NCBI GenBank assembly: GCA_032718475.1
Contig: JAUCBJ010002733.1
Coordinates: 1-47,198, forward strand
DNA from: Nemertoderma westbladi
Taxonomy: Eukaryota > Xenacoelomorpha > Nemertodermatida > Nemertodermatidae
Direction of reading: 5' to 3'
Length of the DNA: 47,198 bases
The stretch's first letter is position 1, and every line of letters begins with the position of its first letter. A model generated the notes under the pieces. That model saw only the letters and a list, made by a program, of their open reading frames with translations, did not search any database and was not told where the DNA came from. Of the stretch, positions 39,801-47,163 are shown piece by piece. A program made the translations under genes and the position numbers.

Positions 39801-41929
39801 AATGGTACAGACTGTCCAGTATGGGCAGCCGCTGGTAAGTAACGGTAACTAAGAAACTAAAACTTTAAAAACTCTATAAATCTGTGCAACTAATTAACTA
39901 AAGGCTATATATAGGGCCTACTGTATACTGTAACTCGTCTTCCAACAAAAAGCAAAGCAAATATTATTAAAATTTTAAAATAATGAGAGGGGTGGGTGGG
40001 GGCTCCGACTCCTGTTCCGGCTCCGACTTGATAAAAATGGTTGTTGTATTAAGATGATTTATAATGTTTTCCTAAAACAAACTACTATAATGTACAGTAG
40101 CAGAGTAACTGCTCAATAGTTCACCTACTGCAATAGAAGTATATGGGTAAGGCTTCTCTCGAAAATCTCTCTAATCTTGTTGCATTGTACAAATTCGATA
40201 AGTCTAATAACGCCTACAGTACTGGTATTTTATATGCTGTGCTGATAGCTATGGTGACCATAATCTGGTACTGTGGATGCATATTCTATAACAAGGCAAT
40301 TTAAGGATTTAAAGAGTGCAATGCCTGAATCTAAGTGTAAATTTAGATTAAGTTTTTATTGTCTTTCAGCCAAGAGTGTTTACTGTTTAGGCCTATTGTA
40401 AGAGTATATTCGTTGTTCAAAATTCCACAAAATTTCTTAGATTAGAGCCTCATGACTTAGGGTTGTTAGGGTTACATGATAATTTTAATTGGGGTTTGGG
40501 GCTTAGCCAGGATTTGGTACTTTGGATTTAGTACTGTTTTTCACTAATTTTCTAGGTATTTGTTTTTGCTTTGATAATTATTATTGATTAAATCGAAACG
40601 TCAACTGTTTTTTAGAAGTTTTATTTTTCAAATCATGAAATTTAAGATATTTGCGCTGTTCATTGTTGCCTTAATAAACTGAAACGTTATCATACAGCCT
40701 TATCATTAGTTAGGCCTAATATAGAATTACACATACTGTAATAGGCGTAGTTTGTAACTGATTTTAAACAATTATATACCGAAGGGTCAGACTTAGTACC
40801 TTTTATAACAACTGTGGAAGGTGTTTTGAAACTACCCATCATGTATAGATCTGTGTTTTATGACTATACGCGTGGCACTTCTCGTACTGTAGGTGGTATG
40901 CTTACATTAAGAGTAGCAGTCCTGAAAATAAAAATTTTAATTCCAGGTCCGGTAAGGGCTTTGAGTAGGCAGTAGGAGTTACAGTAGGCAATTATCAAGT
41001 ATTGGACCTGGCTTTGCTGTGGTAATAATAATAAAAGGGCTTTGATTATGCCTAGCGTAGAATAGTGCTATAAAAATAATCAATATTATTGTTATTGTTA
41101 TTAATATTTTTTTTTTTATTATTTTTTTTTTTTTATTATTTTTTTATTCCCACTTGTCTAGCCGAGGCTGCTATATAGAGGTAACTTTAAATTTCCCGAT
41201 CAGGATCTATCCTGATGGGGCTATATCAACATATACTGCCATACTGTACTACATACACTGAATTAATGTTTTCTGACACAAATTAAATCTGTTATATAAA
41301 ATTTTGAAAATGCCATCACAGATTGTTTTGAATAATTTGACCAATTGAAAATTCAAAATACTAGGCTGGGTCTTACTTTTGTACCATGGGGGTCTTACTG
41401 TTGTACCAGGAGGTTTGTTTTTGTTGCAGAGGGGTCATAGGTTTGTAACAGGGGGTCTTACTTTTGTACCAGGGGGTCTTGCTTTTGTACCAGAGGGGTC
41501 TTACTTTTGTACCAGGGGGTCTTGCTTTTGTACCAGAGGGGTCTTCATTGTGTACGAAGGGGTCTTACTTTTGCACCAGGGTGGGTGGGATCTTACTTTT
41601 GTATCAGGGGGGTCTTAATTTCGTACCAGGGGGTCTTACTTATGGACTATGGCGGGTGGGGTCTTACATTTCTACACAGTTTTACTTTTGTACGTTCTTA
41701 GATCTTTGATTAGGTTTTTTACACATCCGACATACAATATAATTACAATTATTTATCTCGTAACTATTTATATGGTAACTTCGCCAATTTCGGCTCACTG
41801 CACGCCATATTAAACCAACTGCCGTATATTTAAATTAATATTTATTCTTCATTTGCAGACGAGTGCCAAGCAAACCCAGCCTATATGTACACACACTGTC
41901 AGACATCCTGTAACAAGTGTAACGACTAA
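18716..41929 (+). CDS. Secreted EGF-like / eight-ShKT-module protein (11 exons)
   Basis: The coding exons are 18716-18812, 22200-22319, 22525-22653, 22827-22955, 23771-23899, 24533-24664, 28579-28599, 29058-29186, 35892-36149, 39778-39834 and 41859-41929. They total 1272 nt (423 residues plus stop). Every intron is GT-AG and phase 1. Residues 1-16 form a signal peptide, followed by SWWGGCSWWSSC, an EGF-like module (about 33-72) and eight ShKT modules with six cysteines each (first Cys near 74, 117, 160, 203, 254, 297, 340 and 383). ShKT modules are compact disulfide domains of many secreted animal proteins. There is no catalytic domain here, so the role could be structural, mucosal or channel- or matrix-binding, and I do not assign one. 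No transmembrane segment follows the signal peptide. The exon model lacks transcript support. Confidence 0.85.
19008..22025. repeat. ~3-kb C-rich minisatellite (CCCAACCCTCCCTCC...ATTCGTA)
   Basis: Units of variable length (about 20-45 bp) are built from ATTCGTACCCAACCC followed by TCCCTCC blocks, with occasional CGTTCGTACC, CTTCGTACC and ACACCTTCATACCAACC variants. The unit contains no TAA, TAG or TGA on either strand in any phase. All six frames therefore stay open, giving apparent frames of over 1000 codons. The minus strand is a dense series of GGGAGGG-type blocks capable of G-quadruplex formation. Higher-order blocks repeat within it, for example near 21060-21290 and 21390-21730. A C14 run is at 20269-20282. 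Confidence 0.95.
22026..22124 (+). pseudogene. LINE fragment adjoining the minisatellite
   Basis: The + strand reads RKGKAWAP, then RIRKS and VRLF. This aligns with RKGKAWAALNRLSRIWKS and KVRLFRA of the LINE at 1405-2223. The fragment is only about 100 bp and has diverged. It marks the right edge of the minisatellite. Confidence 0.6.
22200..22319 (+). CDS. Exon 2: EGF-like module
   Basis: The acceptor TTTCTTTCAG precedes and the donor GATC|GTAAGT follows, with both ends in phase 1. The translation has six cysteines in EGF spacing (CWGVDC, GVNAHC, GWCEC, then GNC before FED). EGF modules are extracellular and usually mediate protein contacts. I see no clear calcium-binding D-x-D/N-E start. 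Confidence 0.85.
22525..22653 (+). CDS. Exon 3: ShKT module 1
   Basis: 129 nt, phase 1-1, between ATTTTAG and GTAAGTG. It encodes CIEAADQ, then YCVGWSMIGEC, then NNPGYMYVDC and QESCDKC. The six cysteines and GEC-x-NPxYM core are typical of ShKT modules. Confidence 0.9.
22827..22955 (+). CDS. Exon 4: ShKT module 2
   Basis: 129 nt, phase 1-1, acceptor TGTTACAG and donor ACAG|GTAAGA. It encodes DCAGWSTTGEC, ANPGWMYNNC and QTSCDRC. Trp replaces the usual Tyr after the NPx core. Confidence 0.9.
22956..23770 (+). other. Intron 4
   Basis: GT-AG intron of 815 bp. Positions 23400-23660 are GC-richer than the rest and open in several frames, but no family was recognised, so this may be old mobile DNA. 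The remainder is AT-rich with an ATT run near 23250. Confidence 0.5.
23771..23899 (+). CDS. Exon 5: ShKT module 3
   Basis: 129 nt, phase 1-1, acceptor CCTTATAG and donor GGAG|GTAGGT. It encodes HCAGWAAIGEC, ANPGYMNVHC and QHSCDYC. All six cysteines are present. Confidence 0.9.
23900..24532 (+). other. Intron 5
   Basis: GT-AG intron of 633 bp, with no recognised gene or repeat. Confidence 0.6.
24533..24664 (+). CDS. Exon 6: ShKT module 4
   Basis: 132 nt, one codon longer than its siblings, phase 1-1, acceptor CCATCTCAG and donor GGAC|GTAAGT. It encodes HCPGWAAANEC, DNPSYMYNYC and QTSCDYC. The GEC glycine is replaced by Asn. Confidence 0.9.
25201..25950. repeat. Large inverted repeat (arms ~235 bp, spacer 279 bp)
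   Basis: The left arm 25201-25438 is the reverse complement of the right arm 25718-25950, with only a few mismatches and one 5-bp indel. Both outer ends read CCCAATGCACAAGAAAGTCA. No target duplication or transposase was found. A transcript through this intron could fold into a long hairpin. Confidence 0.9.
26610..27057 (-). pseudogene. LINE ORF N-terminus with degenerate 2A-like motif and zinc finger
   Basis: The 111-codon frame (26722-27057) begins with a hydrophobic stretch (MALHVVMVVLVLVGRLLA) and ends with LTFAGDVEVNPDPT. This matches the D-V-E-x-N-P-G-P pattern of 2A-like peptides found at the N-terminus of some APE-type LINE proteins, except that the key Gly is Asp. After the stop, a shifted frame gives a PHD-like Cys/His series (ARCKHG, then ECEKCDTFSHAKC) with an in-frame stop. 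The order 2A-like motif then zinc finger is typical of such LINEs. The frameshift, the stop and the Gly-to-Asp change show it is broken. Confidence 0.6.
27158..28246. repeat. Tandem direct duplication, period 554 bp
   Basis: Positions 27158-27692 and 27712-28246 appear identical by eye, starting TCAATAATTTGTGGGCCC and ending ATCAACTACCGTAT. A 19-bp leftover containing CTACCGTA separates the copies, suggesting slippage or repair at that short repeat. The unit holds no supported gene. Confidence 0.9.
28579..28599 (+). CDS. Exon 7: 21-nt microexon
   Basis: A strong acceptor (TTTTTTCATTTCAG) and donor (ATAG|GTAAGTG) bracket 21 nt. They add seven residues (NNCAEIG) in the same 1-1 phase as every neighbour. 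Skipping it would keep the frame. It adds an unpaired cysteine, so it could be the remains of a lost ShKT exon. Without transcripts its use is uncertain. Confidence 0.5.
   Translation, partial: QTTVQK
29058..29186 (+). CDS. Exon 8: ShKT module 5
   Basis: 129 nt, phase 1-1, acceptor AATAAATTAG and donor ACAG|GTTAGC, a weaker donor than its siblings. It encodes HCPGWAADGEC, DNPSYMYEKC and QTSCNKC. Confidence 0.9.
29455..29836 (+). pseudogene. Decayed LINE fragment (family of 13225-14318)
   Basis: GGGATTCCTGATGAAATGATTGCAGCAATCAGATC and later CTGATCGTGTGAGCATAAGC match the family copy on the opposite strand at 13850-14318. Large internal deletions and frameshifts remove the FADD motif. It ends next to the G20 tract. 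Confidence 0.75.
29831..31210 (-). repeat. Dispersed element with 164-bp repeats, copy 3
   Basis: Reverse-complemented, it follows the order seen at 6845-7510 and 2340-3940: CTGGGGTGGTT-like start, AAATGGCGGTTTTAGTCCTC, and several units with TACAAGTTTGA and GTGCTAGCACC. It ends AAAATGGTGTTATAACTCGAAAACTTCCCAATAT followed by a C/G tract (G20 at 29848-29867). Four to five internal units are present. Confidence 0.7.
31101..31333. repeat. 110-bp-arm hairpin with 13-bp loop
   Basis: Arms 31101-31210 and 31224-31333 are reverse complements with few mismatches. They include ACTAGTGAAATCTACGCACA and GGGCGGGTACACCG(G/A)CCTCATA. The arms are two copies of the end of the 164-bp-repeat element joined head to head. 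A shared GCGGGTTGAC core lies in the loop. Confidence 0.9.
31336..31540. repeat. 23-bp minisatellite (AGCCTCAGAAGGGCGGGTTCACC)
   Basis: About eight imperfect units follow the hairpin directly. A further partial unit is at 31646-31668. The same GGGCGGGT and CCTCATAAG words sit in the hairpin tips, so the array may have grown from them. Confidence 0.8.
31669..31860 (+). pseudogene. LINE C-terminal fragment
   Basis: TTTGGCAGCCTCATGGAG, then AAGCATGGTGGACAGCCCATGACTTTC and GCACAGCATTCTTAA match the C-terminus and 3' end of the family at 2010-2190. It has a frameshift near 31790. A second 3'-end scrap lies at about 31895-31950. Confidence 0.8.
31960..32850 (-). pseudogene. Heavily decayed LINE copy
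   Basis: Blocks such as AAGAAAGTCATGGGATGTCC, GGTTGGTCCTCACGGCGAAAGCAATGTCCTGCAAAGC, AGTGAACCAGGTGTAGCATTCTT and GGATCTGTGTCACCATCAAT line up in order with 13370-14240. Many stops and frameshifts show it is old. Confidence 0.8.
32851..34173. other. Intron 8 interior without gene
   Basis: Positions 32940-33500 are crowded with ACCGGT, TACGGTA and AGGCCT words. 33832-33880 is an (AC)n microsatellite following a block that resembles a dispersed repeat ending in the dinucleotide run. No exon with ShKT features was found. Confidence 0.5.
34174..35891 (+). repeat. 50-bp tandem array copying the acceptor and start of exon 9
   Basis: The unit TTTGTAGTCTCCATCCCGAT plus ATGGATGCTAACTGTGCTGATTTCCTTTAG (50 bp) occurs about 33 times and ends exactly at the real exon. 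The genuine boundary, CTGATTTATTTCAG|TTTGTCCTTTCCGACCCGAT then ATGGATGATAACTGTG, is the same sequence. Units at 35160-35210 and 35770-35825 keep the exon-like ATTTATTTTAG and CTTTCCGAC forms. Six-unit blocks (about 300 bp) repeat at 34645, 34945 and 35245, giving higher-order structure. Each unit has a pyrimidine tract and TAG or TGG, so many could look like 3' splice sites. Confidence 0.9.
35892..36149 (+). CDS. Exon 9: ShKT modules 6 and 7 in one exon
   Basis: 258 nt (2 x 129), phase 1-1, acceptor TTTATTTCAG and donor ATAG|GTGAGA. The first module encodes CPFRPDMDDNC, EGWAAAGEC, ANPRYMYNYC and QVSCNYC. The second encodes CIEQPDIGPEC, DGWAAVGDC, NNPSYMYQHC and QTACNKC. The modules are joined by DNQGS without an intron. 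Module 6 has Arg-Tyr at the pair of positions that is Gly/Ser/Ala-Tyr or Gly-Trp in the other modules. Confidence 0.9.
36263..38282. mobile_element. DNA transposon-like element with long inverted termini (PIF/Harbinger-like)
   Basis: The left end GGCCCGGTTTCTCAAAAC is mirrored by TTTGAGAAACCGGGCC at the right. Subterminal AAGTGGCCATTTAA and GGGCACTTA words repeat in both arms, so the termini form a long imperfect hairpin. TTA stands on both sides (left directly, right after one extra A), compatible with a TWA-type 3-bp duplication but not proof of it. No transposase is present. Inside are a G21 run (36402-36422) and three copies of a 17-bp unit GGGACCTAACGCTCTTT (37898-37948). Confidence 0.6.
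39488..39545. repeat. 58-bp perfect palindrome
   Basis: ACTACAGTTCAATTTATATT leads to the centre CTCTATAGAG, and the second half is the exact reverse complement with no spacer. It lies in intron 9. Confidence 0.95.
39778..39834 (+). CDS. Exon 10: first half of ShKT module 8
   Basis: 57 nt, phase 1-1, acceptor ATGTTTTAG and donor GCTG|GTAAGT. It encodes CIELPDANGTDC and PVWAAAG, the first two cysteines of the module. The remainder is in exon 11. The intron falls just before the third cysteine. Confidence 0.85.
39835..41858 (+). other. Intron 10 (2.0 kb)
   Basis: It begins GTAAGT and ends CATTTGCAG. AT-rich with a T-rich stretch near 41106-41147 and the 21-bp minisatellite 41370-41690. No further exon was recognised. 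Confidence 0.7.
41370..41690. repeat. 21-bp minisatellite (GGGGTCTTACTTTTGTACCAG)
   Basis: About fifteen units with variants (GGGTCTTGCTTTTGTACCAGA, a TGTGTACGAAGG form). Because 21 is a multiple of three, it yields a spurious seven-residue repeat (LTFVPGG) in three frames. It ends about 170 bp before the last exon. Confidence 0.9.
41859..41929 (+). CDS. Exon 11: second half of ShKT module 8 and stop
   Basis: Acceptor TTCATTTGCAG. It encodes DECQANPAYMY, then THC, QTSCNKCND and TAA at 41927-41929. It completes the six-cysteine module begun in exon 10. The protein ends two residues after the last cysteine, so there is no membrane anchor or GPI signal at the C-terminus. Confidence 0.88.
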
Positions 41930-42240
41930 TAATAACCAGAGAGAGCAAATCTGTCTGATTGTTAGGTAGAAAGAAAGAATACCAACAAACTTACATGTAA
42001 AATGTTAAAATTTAACATTTATTTTGTGGTGGATATATTTACTGACTTTAATAAATATTATTGTGTGGTGGGATATATATGATACTACAAATAAACATTA
42101 TCTTATGTGGTGGGTTTATGAAACTTATGAGACTCCTATGTTTGGTCATGGTGATCGTCATTATTAACATCTTAAATTATCTGCAGTGTTTGTTCTTTCT
42201 TTATTTCGAATCAATAAAATGATTTGGTTGGATCTGTACC
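41930..42240 (+). terminator. 3' UTR with three AATAAA signals
   Basis: AATAAA occurs at 42050-42055, 42090-42095 and 42213-42218. The first two sit in ~40-bp units that share TGTGGTGGgaTATAT (GTGGTGG at 42026, 42065 and 42107). The third is followed by a T/G-rich stretch suitable as a downstream element. Which is used is unknown. Confidence 0.6.
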
Positions 42241-42329
42241 ACATTCAACTTCTATCCTACGACCAACAACTAAATGTACATGTGCATGTGTATGATGTCA
42301 CAATGAAGAATCATTAAATCAACATTCTT

Positions 42330-42880
42330 GTTGTGTGAAAACAGACTACAGTTTGTAATAGTAATAGTTATATTGAATTGTACAGTATACAATAGTGTAT
42401 ACTGGTTACAATTCACAATTATTTTATTAGCAACAGAGACAGATTTTAATAATTTATCTTTGTCAAATGAAGATTGGGATGAAGAGTGTTTGCCATCATC
42501 ATTAAATGATACAGAATGATATGAAATGTTGAATTATGCATTTTGCATCTTGGAATTATAGTAATTCAAAGATACAAACAGGTGGGACTGCTGGTAACTT
42601 TAACTCTCACCAGAACAATATTTTTCGTGGGCGTAGTAGGCAATTTCGCTATAATAATCAGCTACCACGAAATATGAATAGACCGAAAATGAACGAAATT
42701 TTAGACTGTTGAGGTTATACGGTGCTTTGGGTGTGGGTCACGTTATCATTAATACAGATCTCCAAATTTCCCAAAGTCTCAAGAATCAGTAGAAAAGTTG
42801 TAAATTATTTGCAAAGCTCTAGTGACGATGAAGAATCTTGGAATGAGGAGGAAGCACTTAGTAAAATATAGTACTCTATA
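42330..42880 (+). pseudogene. Possible retroelement Gag relic with zinc-knuckle-like motif
   Basis: On the + strand, RGRSRQFRYNNQLPRNMNRP (about 42625-42685) is followed after a stop and frameshift by RCFGCGSRYH and then acidic SSDDEESWNEEEA. An earlier frame has the related NEDWDEE. An RGR/N-rich stretch followed by C-x2-C-x4-H and an acidic tail is common in retroelement Gag-Pol proteins. The last Cys of the knuckle is lost. I cannot name the element, and this is a tentative call. Confidence 0.35.
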
Positions 42881-42899
42881 GCCCAGCATTCAATTTACT

Positions 42900-43630
42900 T
42901 TATTTTATGGCCTATTATTTCACGCCGGACATGAAAATATTAGTTATCATATTACCTTATTATCAATTACCACATAAACAAACTGCATTGAATTAATTCT
43001 AATTGTATGTACCGTATAACAAATACGGTATATTTATTTAGTCAAGTGTAAGATACAGTATTTATCTGTATACACACAGTAGGCCTATACTATACAAGAG
43101 TAAATAATCCTAAGAAGGGGTATAAGTTAAAGTGTAGTAAAGTCCAGCTGGTCACTTCCAAAAAAGTTAATGTCTTGGTTATGTAAGGCCCATTGGTTGG
43201 CCAGTTCCTGCCCGTGTAATTAGCTGACGATCAACTGGTACTTGAGTCAAAGAAATTCAATTTCGAGTCGGAGCTTTTCTTGGGAATATGCAGTTTGGGG
43301 TACCCACACAGCCATTTTTTTACCCCTCATTTAAGGAGTTTTTTGGGTTTTTAAATTAACCAGAATTGGTCAAAAACACCCTCTGATTCGGGAACACTTG
43401 GAAAATTTTTTGAGAATTGTCAAAAAGCGTGTTTAATTCCAATACCAATTGGAAAAGTTTTTCAAAAATGTCAAAAAATCAACTGATTAACACAACAAGT
43501 ACGGTATAATTTCAATTACAATTCAGCAATCAACAGATTAACATTTTGGAATCAAATACATGAAATAGAATGCATGCAATACCAGTAGGCCTACTCCAAA
43601 TACAATATAAATACAAAATTCTATAGATTA
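42900..43630. other. Unassigned AT-rich sequence
   Basis: No gene is recognised. The 43140-43320 part is less AT-rich and might belong to an adjacent mobile element. Confidence 0.4.
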
Positions 43631-43635
43631 TTAAA

Positions 43636-44706
43636 TTAGTTAGACAATAGATTAGTAAAATACATGCATTGACAACATCCTTTAATGTAGCAACATGTAG
43701 CCTCATGTAGTTCATCAGGACTGTGGTTGAGTGTGAGTAACTTAGCGACCCGGAGCCAAGCTGCAAGTGGTGGAATCGGTTCCTTTCGGTGGTTACAGTT
43801 AGTTAAGAACTGAATTTTGTTTCCGCTGGTGTTTCCTTTCGACGATACTTGATGGAAACATTGACAAAATGAATGTTTAATTATGGAATGCATACATTCG
43901 ACATGGTTCGTGTGTGTTCCATCAGTGGTTATAAATTTGGATCCAGTACACTCATTGCCACTAGCAGCTAAATTTTCTATGGGCGACTGTAGTGATTCGC
44001 CACTATATGATCAGGAATATTTTGGATGAAGCATTTTCGTGACTTTTGACTCCCAGATTCCAATTTAGTCGGGGAGACTTCTAACCCAGTTATCATCCAC
44101 TGCGGACCCGGATGGTCTTTACAGCTATGTTTACCGGAATTATGTTTCCTCTTCGACGTAATGGTCTCGTTGTGCTGCCCATTGTGAAAAGTTCCTTCAG
44201 AAACTTCGTAATCTGCTCTGTTGTAGATTTCAGCGTATTCAGTGACAAAGTTAATGTAATCAGTCACAGTAATGTGAGACAAATCGATCTCCGCCATTAT
44301 CTCTTTATGCGACCACCCATGACAGACACACCACACTAATGAAAAGGCAGTTAAATGGTCCAATCTCCCACCCTCTCCAAGGAACGATATATCATCCAAC
44401 TTTTTTGCTGTAATTCTTTTACAAACATCGGGACATGCTCGGTTATAACATCGATAAACTGTATGGCTCTCTCCCTGTCGCTTCTTGGAACTTGAGGCTC
44501 TTGTAGCAAGATTTCCTATCACAACTTTTGCATTGTGGAGGATCAGATGGTCCAATGCCATGCTGGCACCACCAGGTCCATATCTTTACCGAATTAGAAG
44601 CAACAACATCCCGATACTTCAACTTGGCAACATTGAAGTCACAGTTATGTCCGAGACATTCAAATTGTGCCATTACAACCTGTGGCCTACCAGCAGACCA
44701 ATACAC
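43636..44706 (-). pseudogene. Merlin/ISXO2-like DDE transposase relic
   Basis: Three minus-strand frames succeed one another. The first (44443-44706) gives the Cys-rich N-terminal part (WWCQHGIGP, CKSC). The second (43977-44561) gives SLVWCVCHGWSHKEIMAEID, NFVTEYAEIY, KRKHNSGKHSCKDHPGPQW and KCFIQNIPD. The third (43636-43893, extending upstream) gives HTNHVECMHSIIKHSF and SSKGNTSGNKIQFL. This order matches IS1595/ISXO2-type transposases, whose eukaryotic relatives are Merlin elements. The usual EIDE position reads HNET, so the first catalytic Asp appears replaced by Asn. The segment with the second Asp is missing, and frameshifts join the frames. No clear terminal repeats were found. Confidence 0.65.
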
Positions 44707-45110
44707 ATAATAATAAATAGTTTTATGACGGTATGATAACGGTACAGCAGTACAGTCTGTCTGTCTGACTAAAGTGCTATAATCAGCAATCTGTGATGTG
44801 GTTTATACTGTACAGTAAAATAATACGGTACTGTAATAAAGGTACACTGGTACAGTCTGACTAAAGTGTCAATCCAGTGGCAAAAATTCAGTACCTACCA
44901 AATCTGTGATGTGCAGATGTGGGTACCTCAAACTGCATTGAGCCCTTTTCTTTCTTGAGATCTCTGACTTCATTCTATTATCATCACTTCACCCTGTCAA
45001 TACTGCGCTCCGTTTCGCTACCACCCTTCTAAGCTTTGTCTTTGTTTCCATATTTGAAATGGTCGGCATTGCATCGAAATCGGTGCATTTAGCAGCAGGA
45101 AGAGGTGTAG
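44707..45110. other. Spacer with ~95-bp imperfect duplication
   Basis: GTACAGTCTG...ACTAAAGTG and AATCTGTGATGTG occur twice (about 44752-44800 and 44850-44916). The rest has no recognised gene on its own. Confidence 0.45.
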
Positions 45111-45189
45111 AAGGCATTATCAGAGCATTATCAGCCCGATTATCGGCATTATTAGCCCGAGGCATTATCGGTACTACTTGAGACTGATA

Positions 45190-45573
45190 TTATTCGGCTA
45201 CCAGTAAGCCAAAAACACTAGGCGAATTTATTCCCTCGATTTCCAGAACCATCCACTCCCATTCCGAAAGTGGATTTTGTCCAGATGCCCTGGTCCTATT
45301 TTTGGCGTCGTTTTTGGTTTTAGCGGTTCACTTTAAATTTGCCCAAACCACATCTCGAATGTAGCTCCAAGGCTTTTCTTCCGGAACCAAGTTAACACCC
45401 ATGGCTTCCAACTGTGCGATTACATTCTTCCAACAATCTTCCTTAGTTTTTTTGGAAATACCGGGCGTATCAAAATTTCCGAATAGAATATCCTTGTTTC
45501 GTGCCACTAGTTGAAGAAACGGCTTTTTTTGGGCGTTGGCTTTTTGTTTTCTAACACTTTGTTTGGATGCCAT
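45190..45573 (-). pseudogene. Myb/SANT-like DNA-binding domain relic
   Basis: The 81-codon frame (45328-45573) has KDILFGNFDTPGISKKTKED, then CWKNVIAQL and PWSYIRDVVWANLK, followed by TGA. The same frame continues after the stop with TAKTKNDAKNRTRASGQNP, LSEWEWMVLEIEG and NSPSVFGL. This is the tail expected of Myb/SANT-like proteins carried by PIF/Harbinger transposons and their host relatives. The stop may be a CGA-to-TGA change. It could be a transposon accessory gene or a retired host gene. The part beyond 45190 has more stops. Confidence 0.55.
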
Positions 45574-46061
45574 TTTCTATTATTGTTTATAAACCCAATA
45601 CGTCTCACCTACCATACAGCCAATGTGAGAGTAATGTTACGGCCTGCCTGCACTACTGGTATCGGCATCGTTGCAGAATAAAACCAGATTAATGAACTGG
45701 GCGAGTTTAGGTAGACTACTGGTACTGCTATTGAAACTAAAAGTAATTAGCCACAAACAATTTATGGTACCAGTAGCCGTAACAACTTTGATGTTATATC
45801 CTAAACTAATATTATTAGTGTAGCCCACTAATAAAATCTGAAGGATTTTATTAGTCCTTGTAAAATGTTTATGAAACACTAATAAATTCACTAATCGAAT
45901 GGTCTAGTATTTTTAACTAATATTATTAGTCCATTATTACAAGTCCATATTTTTTATGCAATACCCCCCTGGTCTTAAGTAAAAAACTGATGAACTATAA
46001 ATTCGTAGACCAAGCTCTCACATTTTATCCAAACTCATACATAAACTCGACACCTATATTA
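45574..46061. other. Unassigned AT-rich spacer
   Basis: TAATATTATTAGT-type words recur near 45811-45945. No gene is recognised. Confidence 0.45.
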
Positions 46062-46750
46062 CTACTACTACTACTAGGTCGAGCGAACTCAGACAGTGGA
46101 AATGAGATCCTTCCAGGCTTCCCGATTCTCCATAGTTGTCGCAATTTCGTTTCTCCTAAGTTCAGTATCCCTTTCAAGTTGATCTATATATGTAATGGCC
46201 GGTCGTCCACGACTACGCTTTCCATGAGTTGGTTGCCAGAAAAGTAGATCTGGTATGACCTCGTCTTTACTTCGCCAGCAGTGCCCACTGAATCTTAATC
46301 TGCGTTCACGGAGGGTGGTTGATACAGATGGTATTGAACCATAAAGCTCGGCGTTTGTCATGTGTTGTCTCCAGCTGATGTTTAGGGCTGCCCTTAGTAG
46401 TCTTGTGTAGCAACCATCAATTCGTTGTTCAAGTGATTTAGTCAGTGTCCAGGTCTCACCCCCATATAAAAATACACTTTCCACTGTGGCTCGAAAGAAC
46501 TTAGTCTTCAGGTGCCTGGAGAGATCTGATTTCCAGATGGTATCCATTTTTGATAGAGCTACCCAAGCCTTTGCTTTCCTAACTTCTATGTCCTTTTTGC
46601 TACTCTCTATCCATGATCCAAGGTACTGGAAGTCATCGACCTTCCTTAGTTGATTATTATCAATGGTTGTCAAGTTTCCATCAACATTAAAGGTCATTAA
46701 TTCGGTCTTTGTAGCATTTATATGCAATCCAACCGCCTTAGCAGATATTC
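46062..46750 (-). mobile_element. LINE 3' fragment, second related family
   Basis: The 212-codon frame (46089-46727) reads GLHINATKTELM, FQYLGSWIESSKKDIEVRKA, LYGGETWTLTKSL, RIDGCYTRLLRAALN, RRLRFSGHCWRSKD and KRSRGRPAITYIDQLERDTEL. The domain order is that of the family at 13225-14318, but the two are clearly diverged. Upstream codons (SAKAV) continue to about 46745, where homology breaks. The 3' end again carries a (TAG)n tail (TACTACTACTACTACTAGG on the + strand, 46062-46080). The RT catalytic core is missing. Confidence 0.8.
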
Positions 46751-47077
46751 CTTAACACCTATATTATGTAGTACATTATGTACGCACCTCGTGGAGCACA
46801 TATTTAGCATATTGAGCATATACGTATATTTAGCTTGGTGCTCACTATATCGCTCACAACAAGCACAAAGGGGGTGTGATATTATACTTATGGCTCACCC
46901 CACCATGATGAGGAAATGCATGGCTTGCCCCACTAACGTGTGATACTGACTGTTGACCGGCCATGTCAGTAACACAGTACAGTACACGGAATGTACCCAT
47001 ACAGCATTCCTCTGCCCATTGTGCTACAGGTAGGTGTTTGTTCAGGTTCTTGCAGACTTATGGACTTATGCACGCAA
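46751..47077. other. Spacer between LINE fragments
   Basis: No gene or repeat unit recognised. Confidence 0.4.
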
Positions 47078-47163
47078 TACAGTGTCCTTTAGGAGGCATC
47101 TCACGAAAGTCAAGGGCTGTCCACCATGCTAATTTTCTCCATGGGGCTGCCAAAGCACAAGAC
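47078..47163 (-). pseudogene. Short LINE C-terminal fragment
   Basis: GTGTCCTTTAGGAGGCATCT, then GGGCTGTCCACCATGCTAATT and GGGGCTGCCAAAGCACAAGA match 13355-13435 of the LINE on the minus strand. It is about 85 bp and non-functional. Confidence 0.75.

Noticed and set aside
41379-41709. Overlapping frames encoding LTFVPGG-type repeats
   Set aside because: They are an artefact of a 21-bp minisatellite, open in all three frames.
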